Assembly (NCBI RefSeq): GCF_020829445.1
Contig: NZ_JAIVFV010000053.1
Span: 1-40,450 of the forward strand
Origin: Nostoc sp. CHAB 5836
Lineage (GTDB): Bacteria > Cyanobacteriota > Cyanobacteriia > Cyanobacteriales > Nostocaceae
Direction: 5' to 3'
DNA length: 40,450 nucleotides
The first letter of the stretch is position 1; each line of letters begins with the position of its first letter. This document shows, piece after piece, positions 18,293-26,798 of this stretch. The translations under genes were made by a program, and so were the position numbers. The notes beneath the pieces are model-generated. The model did no database searches. It worked only from the letters and a program-made list of their open reading frames with translations, and was not told where the DNA came from.

Positions 18293-19174
18293 CTAAGAAA
18301 TATAATTTAGATAAGATTTATAAAATTTAAAAACAATTTGAGGAGGTACTTTGAAAACTAAACCCATCACTAATAAAAAATTATAGTATAAGTTTTGAAT
18401 TGGCATCCCTCTTCTAATAGCTGCTAGAGCATTCAGTGAGCTTTTTTGGGTATGCCAATCGATATTAAAAGAAATGGACATATCTAAACTCCTAACATGA
18501 TGTAGTGTTCCGGGAGGCATATATAAAATATCTCCAGGATTTACAATAAATTTAATTGGTCTGGCATTTTTGTATTCAGGATATTTATTTAAATCTGGGT
18601 TTTCTGGATTAACCAGAAACCATCGCCAGCCTTTGCGATAACAATATTTAGCATCTTCAGGTAGTAATATAGTAAATTGTTTCCGTCCAACAATTTGAAA
18701 AAAAATATTGTTAGTCAAAAGGCAATCAAAATGTAGCGGTGTAATACTATTGGAAGAACCTAAGAAAAACTGGCAGTAACGCCACCACTCGTGCCAATAC
18801 CATTCTGGCAAATAATCAAAAGGAAATGGTTGAGCATCTTCCACTAAAGAAGGTATTAAGCTAAATAAAGGTAGGTCATGACAATATGGTGGTCGAGTAT
18901 GATTTTTAGGATCTTCTTCATAATTTTCTATTAATTCAATATATCTTTCCATTGTCAGACTACATATCTCGATTCCCTTGTCACTAAATTTCTTTGCGTA
19001 AATATTTAGAGAAGGAGATAAATCTTTAAGGTATTTTAAAGACCATTTATCATAGCCATTCCAGCTTGAAATTACTCCAGAAATTATGACTGGTTTTCCT
19101 AATTCAACATAATCTTTCTTAAATTCATTACTTGAGAGTTTATATCTTCTTTCTATTGCAGATGAAACAATCAT
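18293..19174 (-). CDS. Cupin/JmjC-like Fe(II)/2-oxoglutarate hydroxylase
   Basis: A 293-residue protein of the cupin_8 family (Fe(II)- and 2-oxoglutarate-dependent hydroxylases acting on amino acids or proteins). Landmarks: GKPVIISGVISSW near residue 26 (typical entry motif), LPEWYWHEWW, the iron-binding pair His148 and Asp150 in PLHFDCLLTNN, QIVGRKQFTILLPED, and the distal His in the turn NPGDILYMPPGTLHHV (His225). I prefer the ATG at 19174 over the one at 19207 because AAGAGGA lies seven bases before it. In NRPS clusters such enzymes commonly beta-hydroxylate a free or carrier-bound amino acid. Here the neighbours (EctB, then the A-PCP protein) make diaminobutyrate or its precursor the natural candidate, which is inference. 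It is preceded by a 165-bp gap with no recognised signal. Confidence 0.87.
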   Translation of the reverse strand: MIVSSAIERRYKLSSNEFKKDYVELGKPVIISGVISSWNGYDKWSLKYLKDLSPSLNIYAKKFSDKGIEICSLTMERYIELIENYEEDPKNHTRPPYCHDLPLFSLIPSLVEDAQPFPFDYLPEWYWHEWWRYCQFFLGSSNSITPLHFDCLLTNNIFFQIVGRKQFTILLPEDAKYCYRKGWRWFLVNPENPDLNKYPEYKNARPIKFIVNPGDILYMPPGTLHHVRSLDMSISFNIDWHTQKSSLNALAAIRRGMPIQNLYYNFLLVMGLVFKVPPQIVFKFYKSYLNYIS

Positions 19175-19181
19175 ATTTTTA

Positions 19182-19188
19182 TCCTCTT
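19182..19188 (-). promoter_or_regulatory. Ribosome binding site deciding the hydroxylase start
   Basis: AAGAGGA on the minus strand, seven bases before the ATG at 19174. Nothing comparable precedes the alternative ATG at 19207. Confidence 0.75.
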
Positions 19189-19339
19189 GAATATTATCAA
19201 TTCTCATGAATTTGATAAATATTTTTCATTATTGGCAATAATCAAGATAACTACTTTTGAAGTACTTTATAAATCGACCCACTCAGTTATTAATTGCATG
19301 AAATAGATACTAAATAATTGCTTGTTGACTGCGAATAAT

Positions 19340-20743
19340 TTAAAACATTGGAGCTAATTCCAAATCAAATAATGCTTCTTCTTGTAAAGCAGTTGTTATT
19401 TTCTGCTGTTGAGGTATCAAAAATGACAAGTCCTTTATTGGAATATAAGGATTAGTCATGATTTGTTGTAGCAATGTTTGAAAATCTCTAATTATCCCGG
19501 TAATTGTAGCAATATCAAATCTCCGAGAATCATACGAAATTGCCACTATAATTTCGGTTGCTGGATATATAACTAAATTCAAAGGGTAGTTATTCCTGTA
19601 ATAAGTTCCAGTGGATTCAAATTGTATATTTCCTTTCCAGTTGCTTACAAATTGACTGATTGGAAGGTTTTCAACTACCACAATAGTTTCAAACAAAGGT
19701 AAATTTCGGGGGACTTCAGTCCATCCCTGAATTTGTGTCAGCGGAGTGTATTCGTGATGACGCACTTCTACTAATTGAGTCTGAAAATCTTGTAGCCATG
19801 ACAACAACTGTTGCTCAGTATTCAACTTGACATTAATTGGTAAGGTATTTATAAACATACCAACTATTGAATCTACTTCGGCTAAGTCAACTGGTCTTCC
19901 TGTAACAGTACATCCATAAATTATATTGTTACGACAAGTGTAGCGACTGAGGAGAATAGACCATATTCCATGAACTAAGGTGGCAAGGGTAAGATGATTT
20001 TTGGTAGCAAAAGATAGTAGTAGCTTTGTAGTTGCTGCCGATAGTTGAATTCTCTCTTCGTCGTACCTTTCCTGTTGATTAGATAATTGGTTATTTTCTA
20101 TATAAGTTAGGGGAGTTGGTGCTTTGACTCCTTGTAATGCTTGCCGCCAAAAGTTTTCAGTCTTAGCTATATTTTGTTGCTGCAACCAGTCGATATAATC
20201 CCTAAAAGGACGAGCTAGTGCTAAAGTCGCGTTTTTGTATTCACAAAGCGCTTCGTAAATTTGTAAGCATTCTTCTAATATAATCGGGCAAGACCATCCG
20301 TCTATGATTATATGGTGATTACTCCAAATAAATTCATAGCGTTCATCAGCAAGACGAATCAAAGTTAGACGCATTAGACATGGTTGAGAAAAGTCAAAAC
20401 CTAATTTGCGATCGCTCTCTAGAAATGATTTCAATCGCTCTTGTTGTTCTGCTTCTTCAATACCACGCCAATCGTACTGACTTAAGGTAATTTTTACGTG
20501 TTTATAAACAACTTGTAATGGATTATCAATATCTTCCCAAAAAAATCCTGTACGCAAGACTGTATGTCTATCTACCACTTGTTGCCATGCTTGCTCAAAA
20601 GCCTCTACATTTGGATTACCATGCAAAGTTAAGGTGTGGTTAAAAAAGTATAGTGCTGATTCGCTGGCATACAAACAGTGAAAGAGCATACCCTTTTGTA
20701 CGGGTGTAAGTTCATAAATGTCCTCGACATTTTCTGCTTTCAT
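19340..20743 (-). CDS. Stand-alone NRPS condensation domain
   Basis: A 467-residue protein that is just one complete C domain, which joins a donor acyl or peptidyl chain to an acceptor amine on a carrier protein. It opens with a short linker (MKAENVEDIYELTPVQKGMLFH), of the kind seen in C domains that follow an E domain. It keeps the catalytic HHIIIDG at 143-149 and later landmarks such as VGMFINTLP. No A or PCP domain follows; it ends at LELAPMF. The ATG overlaps the stop of the PKS gene before it (ATGA at 20740-20743), so translation is coupled. The natural acceptor is the A-PCP protein at 14029-16797, which lacks a working C domain. The sequence is well preserved, arguing for function rather than a fragment. 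Confidence 0.94.
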   Translation of the reverse strand: MKAENVEDIYELTPVQKGMLFHCLYASESALYFFNHTLTLHGNPNVEAFEQAWQQVVDRHTVLRTGFFWEDIDNPLQVVYKHVKITLSQYDWRGIEEAEQQERLKSFLESDRKLGFDFSQPCLMRLTLIRLADERYEFIWSNHHIIIDGWSCPIILEECLQIYEALCEYKNATLALARPFRDYIDWLQQQNIAKTENFWRQALQGVKAPTPLTYIENNQLSNQQERYDEERIQLSAATTKLLLSFATKNHLTLATLVHGIWSILLSRYTCRNNIIYGCTVTGRPVDLAEVDSIVGMFINTLPINVKLNTEQQLLSWLQDFQTQLVEVRHHEYTPLTQIQGWTEVPRNLPLFETIVVVENLPISQFVSNWKGNIQFESTGTYYRNNYPLNLVIYPATEIIVAISYDSRRFDIATITGIIRDFQTLLQQIMTNPYIPIKDLSFLIPQQQKITTALQEEALFDLELAPMF

Positions 20744-23700
20744 TGTGCTTTTTTCTCACTTGCTGTGTTAATTTTTGCCAGAAATTTATCTAGGTCTTGT
20801 TGGCTCAAGTTAGCTCTGGGAAAATCAGAAGGTGTATATTTTTCTATTTCTAGGGAGTGACAGTGAGCAATGATGCTTTGTATAGCTCCAATGAAGTTTT
20901 TTGCTAAAGTTTCAATTGTTTCTCGACGATGAATTGCTGTGCTATAAGTCCAATTAAATTGCAGTTGATCTTGAACAACAATCCCGTTAATCTCCAATAA
21001 GTAAAATCGATTTGCATTTTTACTTTGGCTGACTTGAAAAGACTGCCCAGTTAAGTTAAATAAAGATGACTGCAATCTCACAGGGTCAAAATTACCTAAG
21101 TAATTAAAACTTACTTGAGGTTGGGGAAAAGATTTTAACTTGGAGTTTATTTCTGGATTGCTGGTTATATAGCGCAGTATATCGTACCCAATTCCTTTAT
21201 TTGGAATGCTACGTAAATACTCTTTGACTGCTATCAATGCACTTCCTTGATCGGAAGTTTCTGTTATATCTAAAAGGACTGGAAAGCAAGTTGTAAATAA
21301 ACCAACCGTACGGGGCAGGGATATATTATTTACATCTTTAAAAATTGTCTCTCGACTATTATCTTCTATATCTACCCATAGTTGCTTCTCTCCCATCCAC
21401 TTTGCAAAAGCTTGCACTAAGGCTGTTAGTAAAACATCGTTTATCTGGGTGTTATAAGCTTTATTTACATTTTTTAATAAAGCTTGCGTTTCCTTTTTAT
21501 CCAGAGAGATTGATACTATGTCAGCGTTAGCTACTGTATTTTCAGTTGTAGAATAGTCAACAGGTAGACTGCGGAAAGGTTTTTGGGCTTTTGCTAACCA
21601 ATAGTCTTGCTCTTGGATGATTTCAGAAGTCTGAGCGTACTCTTGCACACACTGCGTCCATCGCTGGAATGAAGTACTTTTATCAGACAAATGTATTGCG
21701 TTCCCTTGACTGAGTTGCTGATAGGCTATTTGTAAATCTTCTAGCAAAATCTGCCAAGAAACAGCATCTACTAAAAGATGGTGGATGGTAATTAAGAGGT
21801 AGCTATTTTGCTGCGATCGCAATTTAATAAAAGCAACTTTTACAACTGGCCCTTCAGTGAAGTTTAAGTTACTTTGTAATTGTCTAATCGCAGACTCAAA
21901 AGCATATTCTTGCTCATTTTCTGGAAGTGAAGATAAATCGATATCTTCATATACCATCATATCATTAATATGAGCTTCAATTTGCTGCCAGCCAGATTCT
22001 TTTTGAATAAAACGCAGACGAAATACATCGTGGTGTTCAATTACATATCTTACAGCTTGCTCTAATACTTGGGGATTGCATATTTGTTGTATTTCCAGCA
22101 ATAAAGACTGGCTCAAATAATATACGTTTAGCTGATTTTGAGTAAATAATCGATGCTGAAAAGGTGTTAGGTAAACTTCTTCAGAGCGGTTAATTTCAGC
22201 CACACCTGTTGCTGTTGCTAGTTCAGCAATAGTTTGGTGCAAAAACATTTGTTGAGAAGTTAACTTTAAACCTAATTGGTTAGCTTTGGCAACAATTTGA
22301 ATTGTAATGATTGAATCTCCTGCCAACTCAAAAAAATTGTCATAAATCCCAACCTTTTCGATTCCTAGAAATTGTTGCCAAATGTTAGTAAGGGTCTGCT
22401 CAACTTCATTACGAGGAGCAACATAAGCATTTGCTAAATTTGGACGTGGATGGCTGAGTTGGGCAATATTTGTTGTCGATATCTCTGATAAAAGTGTTAA
22501 TTCTTTTTCTAGATAATTGAAAGCATTGTCCTGCTCAATTACTTTTTGGAAGTCTTGCGGGGACACAACAACATGAGGCAAGCTACTTAGTAAAATACGA
22601 TTAAAAGCTTCAGCACCTTCTTGAGATAATATTCCTTTTTTGAGATTCTCTTCACGTTGGAGTTTTAATTGTTCTGGTAGTGCTGTCTCTACTGCCATGC
22701 CTACCTCTTGCCAACTACCCCAGTTAATTGCCACTGTAAATTGGTCAGATTTAGAAGTACGCTCGTATGCATAAACATCTAAAAATGCATTAGCTGCACA
22801 ATAATCGATCTGTCCGAATTCACTCAATATAGAACTGTGGGATGAACAAAGTGCTAAGAAATCTAAATTAATATTTTTTAAGTTTAATATTTCCTCTAAT
22901 ACTAATGTGCCCTTTACTTTTGGTGCTAATACGCTGTTTGCTACATCTTCTGTTTTTAGTTGAATTATGCCACCACCAGCAATACCTGCTGCATGAATAA
23001 CACCATTGATTTGACCAAATTTTTCTAAGGCTTCAGTAATGGCTACCTGCATTTCTTCGTAGTTGGCTACATCGGCACTTTTAACCTCAACTTCTGATCC
23101 TAACTCTTGAAGTGCTAGGATTTTTTGGATTTTGCAACTAACACTATCCTTACTATCATGAGTTTCTAGCCATTGATTCCAGTGCGATCGCTCTGGTAAT
23201 CCCTTTCTTCCAATTAAAATTAACTTAGCTTGTACTGTCTTTGCTAAATATTCCGCCAACACCAAACCTATGCCACCAAGTCCACCAGTAATTAAGTAAA
23301 CTCCTCCTTGCTTTAACTTAGTTTTAGCTGGGGTGCTTTCATCCAGACGAACAGCTTCAAAGGTTTGAATCCAGCGATGATATCCACGGTAAGCAACTAT
23401 ATTATCAGTTTGCTCTGTTGCCAGTTCTGTAATCAGATAGTCAATAAACTTTTGTGTTGGTGAGGTGTTAAAAGCAGGAATTACTACATCGATAAGACAG
23501 GAATTAATATTTGGATATTCCTTGGGAATTATCTTACACGGCCCCAATATAGTTGCCTTTTCTGGGCATAACTTTTCGTCACCAATGACATTATATAAAT
23601 TGTTAGTTACGACTCTCAACTTCAGGGAATCGCTGATATTTTGCTTCCCTATTGCCTGTGTTAAATACAATAAACTCCAAAAATCGAGATTTTGGGAATC

Positions 23701-26700
23701 TTCAGAAATTTGTTTTTTGAACTCATTGCCAGATAAAGTATCATTTGGCGTAATGCTCCAAAAGTGAGCGATCGCATTTGGAATCAAGCTATCTTTTCGG
23801 AGTTCTTGAAACAAAGTATTGTAGTCATCGCTTTGTCGGGGGTTAATAGTATATGTATATTCATTCAGCTTAGTAAATTTCTCTGCAACCCTAACTGTAA
23901 CAACATAATTTTGCTGTTCGAGTCGTTTAACAACTTCATCTCCAATTCCATATTCATCGATAAAAACTAACCAACGAGTGTTTTTATCAATTACTAGTTC
24001 TTTCCCTTGAAAAAACTCAAGTGGTGTAGATTGTTTCCAGATTGGTATATAAAACCAATCGGCAATATCTGGCTTTTTACCTAATGATTTTTGCGATGCT
24101 TTTGATAACGCAGTTTCGGGGTTTGCTTCAATCCAGTAACGCTGACGTTCAAAAGGATAGGTAGGCAAAGGAATATGTCTGCGTCGCTCTTTTGTATAAA
24201 AACCTGCCCAATTTATTTGCAATCCTGAAAGCCAAAGCTGAGAGAGAGTCTTAAGCAAAAATGCAACATCAGAAATTTGCTCTTGGGGATGCCGCAACGA
24301 AGTTAGAACTATAGCCTGTGAAACCAACTGTCGTTTGGCTAAGGTAGTTAATGTTCGTCCTGGGCCAACTTCCAATAGGGTTCGCTCAGGCTGTTGCAGC
24401 ACTTCGGCGATTCCCTCGTTAAATAATACGGGTTGTCGCAGATGTCTAGCCCAGTAGTCAGGATCGGTCGCCTGCTCTGCCGTAATCCAAGTTCCGGTAA
24501 CGTTGGACACAAAAGGAATTTGAGGTGATTTCAGGTTGACTTCTTTAACTTGCCGCATAAATGGCTCTAAAATCGGCTCCATCATCTGGGAATGAAAAGC
24601 ATGAGATGTATGCAGGCGGCGACAATCAACACCTTGCGCTATCAAACTATCTTGTAATAGTTCTATTGCATTAGTAGCACCAGAAACCACACAAAGGGAT
24701 GGAGCATTGCTAGCTGCTAAAGAAAGTTCTGAACCCAACAACATAGGTTGTATTTCTCTGGCAGATAGAGAAACGGAAAGCATCGAACCTGGTTCGACTT
24801 GTTGCATTAGTCGTCCGCGAATTACGACTAAAGTCAATGCTTCTTCTAAAGAAAAGACTCCTGAAATACAAGCGGCTACATACTCGCCGATACTGTGACC
24901 AATCATTGTTTGCGGATGGACACCCCACGCCATCCAAAGTTTAGCAAGGGCATATTCAATCACAAATAGCGCGGCTTGCGTTAAAGAGGTTTGTTTAAGT
25001 TGTTCTGCTGTAGTTTCTAATGTTGTGGGATAAAGTATATCTTTCAGGTCTAACTTTAAATGTGGTTTAAGTAATTCACAGCAATCATCAACTTGTTCTC
25101 GAAAAATCAGTTCTGTTTCATATAATTCCCGTCCCATATTTACATACTGCGCTCCCTGTCCGGGAAACATAAACACAATTGAATGGTTACGGTTTTCGGA
25201 AAAATTACTTAAAACTCTTTCTTGGTTTGGCGCAGTTAGTATTTTTATAGCATCTGGAATATCCTGACATAGCAACGCTCGACGATGGTTAAAATTTCGA
25301 CGACCAACTTGCAAAGTATGAGCTATATCAGCAAGATTGCTATCAGGATACTGTGCTAAATAATTAGCAAGGTTAGATGTAGCTGATTCTAAAGCAGTTT
25401 GAGTTTTGGCAGAGATAACTAACAATTGCCAGGGGCGAGAAACACTCTCTTCGGGTGTAAAAACTGGAGCTTCTTCTAAAATTACATGGGCATTAGTCCC
25501 ACCAATGCCAAAAGAACTCACACCTGCTCGACGTGGTGTACCCTTAGTTTTCCACTCTGATAATTTGTTATTGACATAAAAGGGACTGTTGGCGAAATCA
25601 ATTTGAGGATTTGGTTCTTCAAAGTGCAGGCTAGGAGGAATTTGTTTGTGTTTAAGAGCTAAGACTGTTTTAATTAAACCTGCAACACCAGCAGCTGCAT
25701 CCAAATGCCCAATATTTGTTTTTAAGGAACCAATTGCACAGAAACTTTTCTTTTTTGTACTGCTTTGGAATGCTTGTGTTAGTGCCGCAATTTCAATTGG
25801 ATCTCCTAAAGATGTTCCAGTTCCGTGAGCTTCAATATAAGTTATTGTTTCTGCTTCTAACTCTGCAACAACTTGAGCCGTTTTGATAACTTTAGCTTGA
25901 CCTTCTATACGGGGTGCGGTGTAGCTAACTTTGTTTGATCCGTCGTTATTTATTGCTGAACCTTTAATTACAGCATGGATAAAATCTCTATCATTTAAAG
26001 TATCTTCTAATCTTTTCAAAACGACGATTCCTACACCTTCTCCACCCACAGTTCCTTGTGCTTTAGCATCAAAGGCGCGGCAATATCCATCAGGAGAACT
26101 AATACCTCCCTCTTGATAAAGATAGCCAGCTTTTCTTGATGCGCTAATGGAAACACCGCCAACCAAAGCCATATCGCATTCACCGTTGAGCAAACTTTGG
26201 CAGGCTAAATGTACGGCTACTAATGAGGTTGAGCAAGCTGTTTGAACTGTATAGCTAGGCCCCGTTAAATTAAGTTTGTAAGAAGTACGTGTAGTAAGAT
26301 AATCTTTATCAGCTGCGATCGCTATTTTATGTTCGTCTAGTGAGTTTCTAATATTTGGATTAAGATAAATGTTTAGTAAATAACTGCTTAAGCTAGAACC
26401 AGCAAAAACACCTATAGAACCATTGTATGTTTCAGAATTATATCCTGCTTTTTCCAGCGCTTCCCAAGCACATTCTAAAAAAATCCGGTGTTGCGGGTCA
26501 GTTATTTCTGCATCTCTGGGATTAAAACCAAAAAAATCAGCATCAAAAAGTTCTGCATCTTCTATGACAGCGTTTCTTTTAACATAATTAGGATTATTGA
26601 GAAGCGCTGCATCAACTCGTGCTTCCAATAGTTCTTCATCACTAAAAACAGAAATTGACTCTACCCCATTTTGGAGATTATGCCAAAATTCATCAACATT

Positions 26701-26784
26701 TTTAGCTCCAGGGAATCTTCCTGCTAATCCAATAATTGCTATTTCTGAACCGTTAGTAGTATATGCATCAGATGGAATATTCAT
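20740..26784 (-). CDS. PKS module KS-AT-KR-ACP with C-terminal epimerase-like domain
   Basis: A 2014-residue hybrid. KS about 14-440: Cys184 in TACSTSL, EAHGTGT, NIGHLD. AT: GHSIGE with Ser631, plus HAFHS near 728, so malonyl-CoA. KR about 1090-1350: GGLGGIG and Tyr1328 in YCAAN, so the beta-ketone should become a hydroxyl. ACP: AGDSI with Ser1491, of the DSI form usual before E domains. From about 1540 to 1985 comes a C-superfamily domain that looks most like an epimerase: HHLLVDAVSW (His1668-1669, Asp1673) and EDNSRE at 1807, in place of HHxxxDGxSW and EGHGRE. It ends in a TPSDF...LSQQDLDKF tail, like the E domain of the first gene. It starts 14 bp after the Gly/Thr NRPS gene, whose PCP-bound chain it presumably accepts. 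Confidence 0.95.
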   Translation of the reverse strand: MNIPSDAYTTNGSEIAIIGLAGRFPGAKNVDEFWHNLQNGVESISVFSDEELLEARVDAALLNNPNYVKRNAVIEDAELFDADFFGFNPRDAEITDPQHRIFLECAWEALEKAGYNSETYNGSIGVFAGSSLSSYLLNIYLNPNIRNSLDEHKIAIAADKDYLTTRTSYKLNLTGPSYTVQTACSTSLVAVHLACQSLLNGECDMALVGGVSISASRKAGYLYQEGGISSPDGYCRAFDAKAQGTVGGEGVGIVVLKRLEDTLNDRDFIHAVIKGSAINNDGSNKVSYTAPRIEGQAKVIKTAQVVAELEAETITYIEAHGTGTSLGDPIEIAALTQAFQSSTKKKSFCAIGSLKTNIGHLDAAAGVAGLIKTVLALKHKQIPPSLHFEEPNPQIDFANSPFYVNNKLSEWKTKGTPRRAGVSSFGIGGTNAHVILEEAPVFTPEESVSRPWQLLVISAKTQTALESATSNLANYLAQYPDSNLADIAHTLQVGRRNFNHRRALLCQDIPDAIKILTAPNQERVLSNFSENRNHSIVFMFPGQGAQYVNMGRELYETELIFREQVDDCCELLKPHLKLDLKDILYPTTLETTAEQLKQTSLTQAALFVIEYALAKLWMAWGVHPQTMIGHSIGEYVAACISGVFSLEEALTLVVIRGRLMQQVEPGSMLSVSLSAREIQPMLLGSELSLAASNAPSLCVVSGATNAIELLQDSLIAQGVDCRRLHTSHAFHSQMMEPILEPFMRQVKEVNLKSPQIPFVSNVTGTWITAEQATDPDYWARHLRQPVLFNEGIAEVLQQPERTLLEVGPGRTLTTLAKRQLVSQAIVLTSLRHPQEQISDVAFLLKTLSQLWLSGLQINWAGFYTKERRRHIPLPTYPFERQRYWIEANPETALSKASQKSLGKKPDIADWFYIPIWKQSTPLEFFQGKELVIDKNTRWLVFIDEYGIGDEVVKRLEQQNYVVTVRVAEKFTKLNEYTYTINPRQSDDYNTLFQELRKDSLIPNAIAHFWSITPNDTLSGNEFKKQISEDSQNLDFWSLLYLTQAIGKQNISDSLKLRVVTNNLYNVIGDEKLCPEKATILGPCKIIPKEYPNINSCLIDVVIPAFNTSPTQKFIDYLITELATEQTDNIVAYRGYHRWIQTFEAVRLDESTPAKTKLKQGGVYLITGGLGGIGLVLAEYLAKTVQAKLILIGRKGLPERSHWNQWLETHDSKDSVSCKIQKILALQELGSEVEVKSADVANYEEMQVAITEALEKFGQINGVIHAAGIAGGGIIQLKTEDVANSVLAPKVKGTLVLEEILNLKNINLDFLALCSSHSSILSEFGQIDYCAANAFLDVYAYERTSKSDQFTVAINWGSWQEVGMAVETALPEQLKLQREENLKKGILSQEGAEAFNRILLSSLPHVVVSPQDFQKVIEQDNAFNYLEKELTLLSEISTTNIAQLSHPRPNLANAYVAPRNEVEQTLTNIWQQFLGIEKVGIYDNFFELAGDSIITIQIVAKANQLGLKLTSQQMFLHQTIAELATATGVAEINRSEEVYLTPFQHRLFTQNQLNVYYLSQSLLLEIQQICNPQVLEQAVRYVIEHHDVFRLRFIQKESGWQQIEAHINDMMVYEDIDLSSLPENEQEYAFESAIRQLQSNLNFTEGPVVKVAFIKLRSQQNSYLLITIHHLLVDAVSWQILLEDLQIAYQQLSQGNAIHLSDKSTSFQRWTQCVQEYAQTSEIIQEQDYWLAKAQKPFRSLPVDYSTTENTVANADIVSISLDKKETQALLKNVNKAYNTQINDVLLTALVQAFAKWMGEKQLWVDIEDNSRETIFKDVNNISLPRTVGLFTTCFPVLLDITETSDQGSALIAVKEYLRSIPNKGIGYDILRYITSNPEINSKLKSFPQPQVSFNYLGNFDPVRLQSSLFNLTGQSFQVSQSKNANRFYLLEINGIVVQDQLQFNWTYSTAIHRRETIETLAKNFIGAIQSIIAHCHSLEIEKYTPSDFPRANLSQQDLDKFLAKINTASEKKAQ
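20830..22180 (-). other. Epimerase-like domain at the end of a PKS module
   Basis: This domain follows an ACP that carries a beta-hydroxyacyl chain, not an alpha-aminoacyl one, so ordinary alpha-carbon epimerisation of an amino acid has no evident substrate. Compared with the E domain at 33283-39975, the DG after the catalytic His pair is DA, and EGHGRE reads EDNSRE (the first Glu is kept, the HG core lost). Overall E features remain (RTVGLFTTCFPV, LRYITSNPEI, SFNYLGNFD). It may be a scaffold or docking piece, or an enzyme of altered function. Confidence 0.82.
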
Positions 26785-26798
26785 TGTTTGTTAATTCC

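Noticed and set aside
24710-24937. Minus-strand 75-residue open frame within the PKS-E gene
   Set aside because: It is a shifted reading of the AT coding region; the main frame encodes an intact GHSIGE domain.
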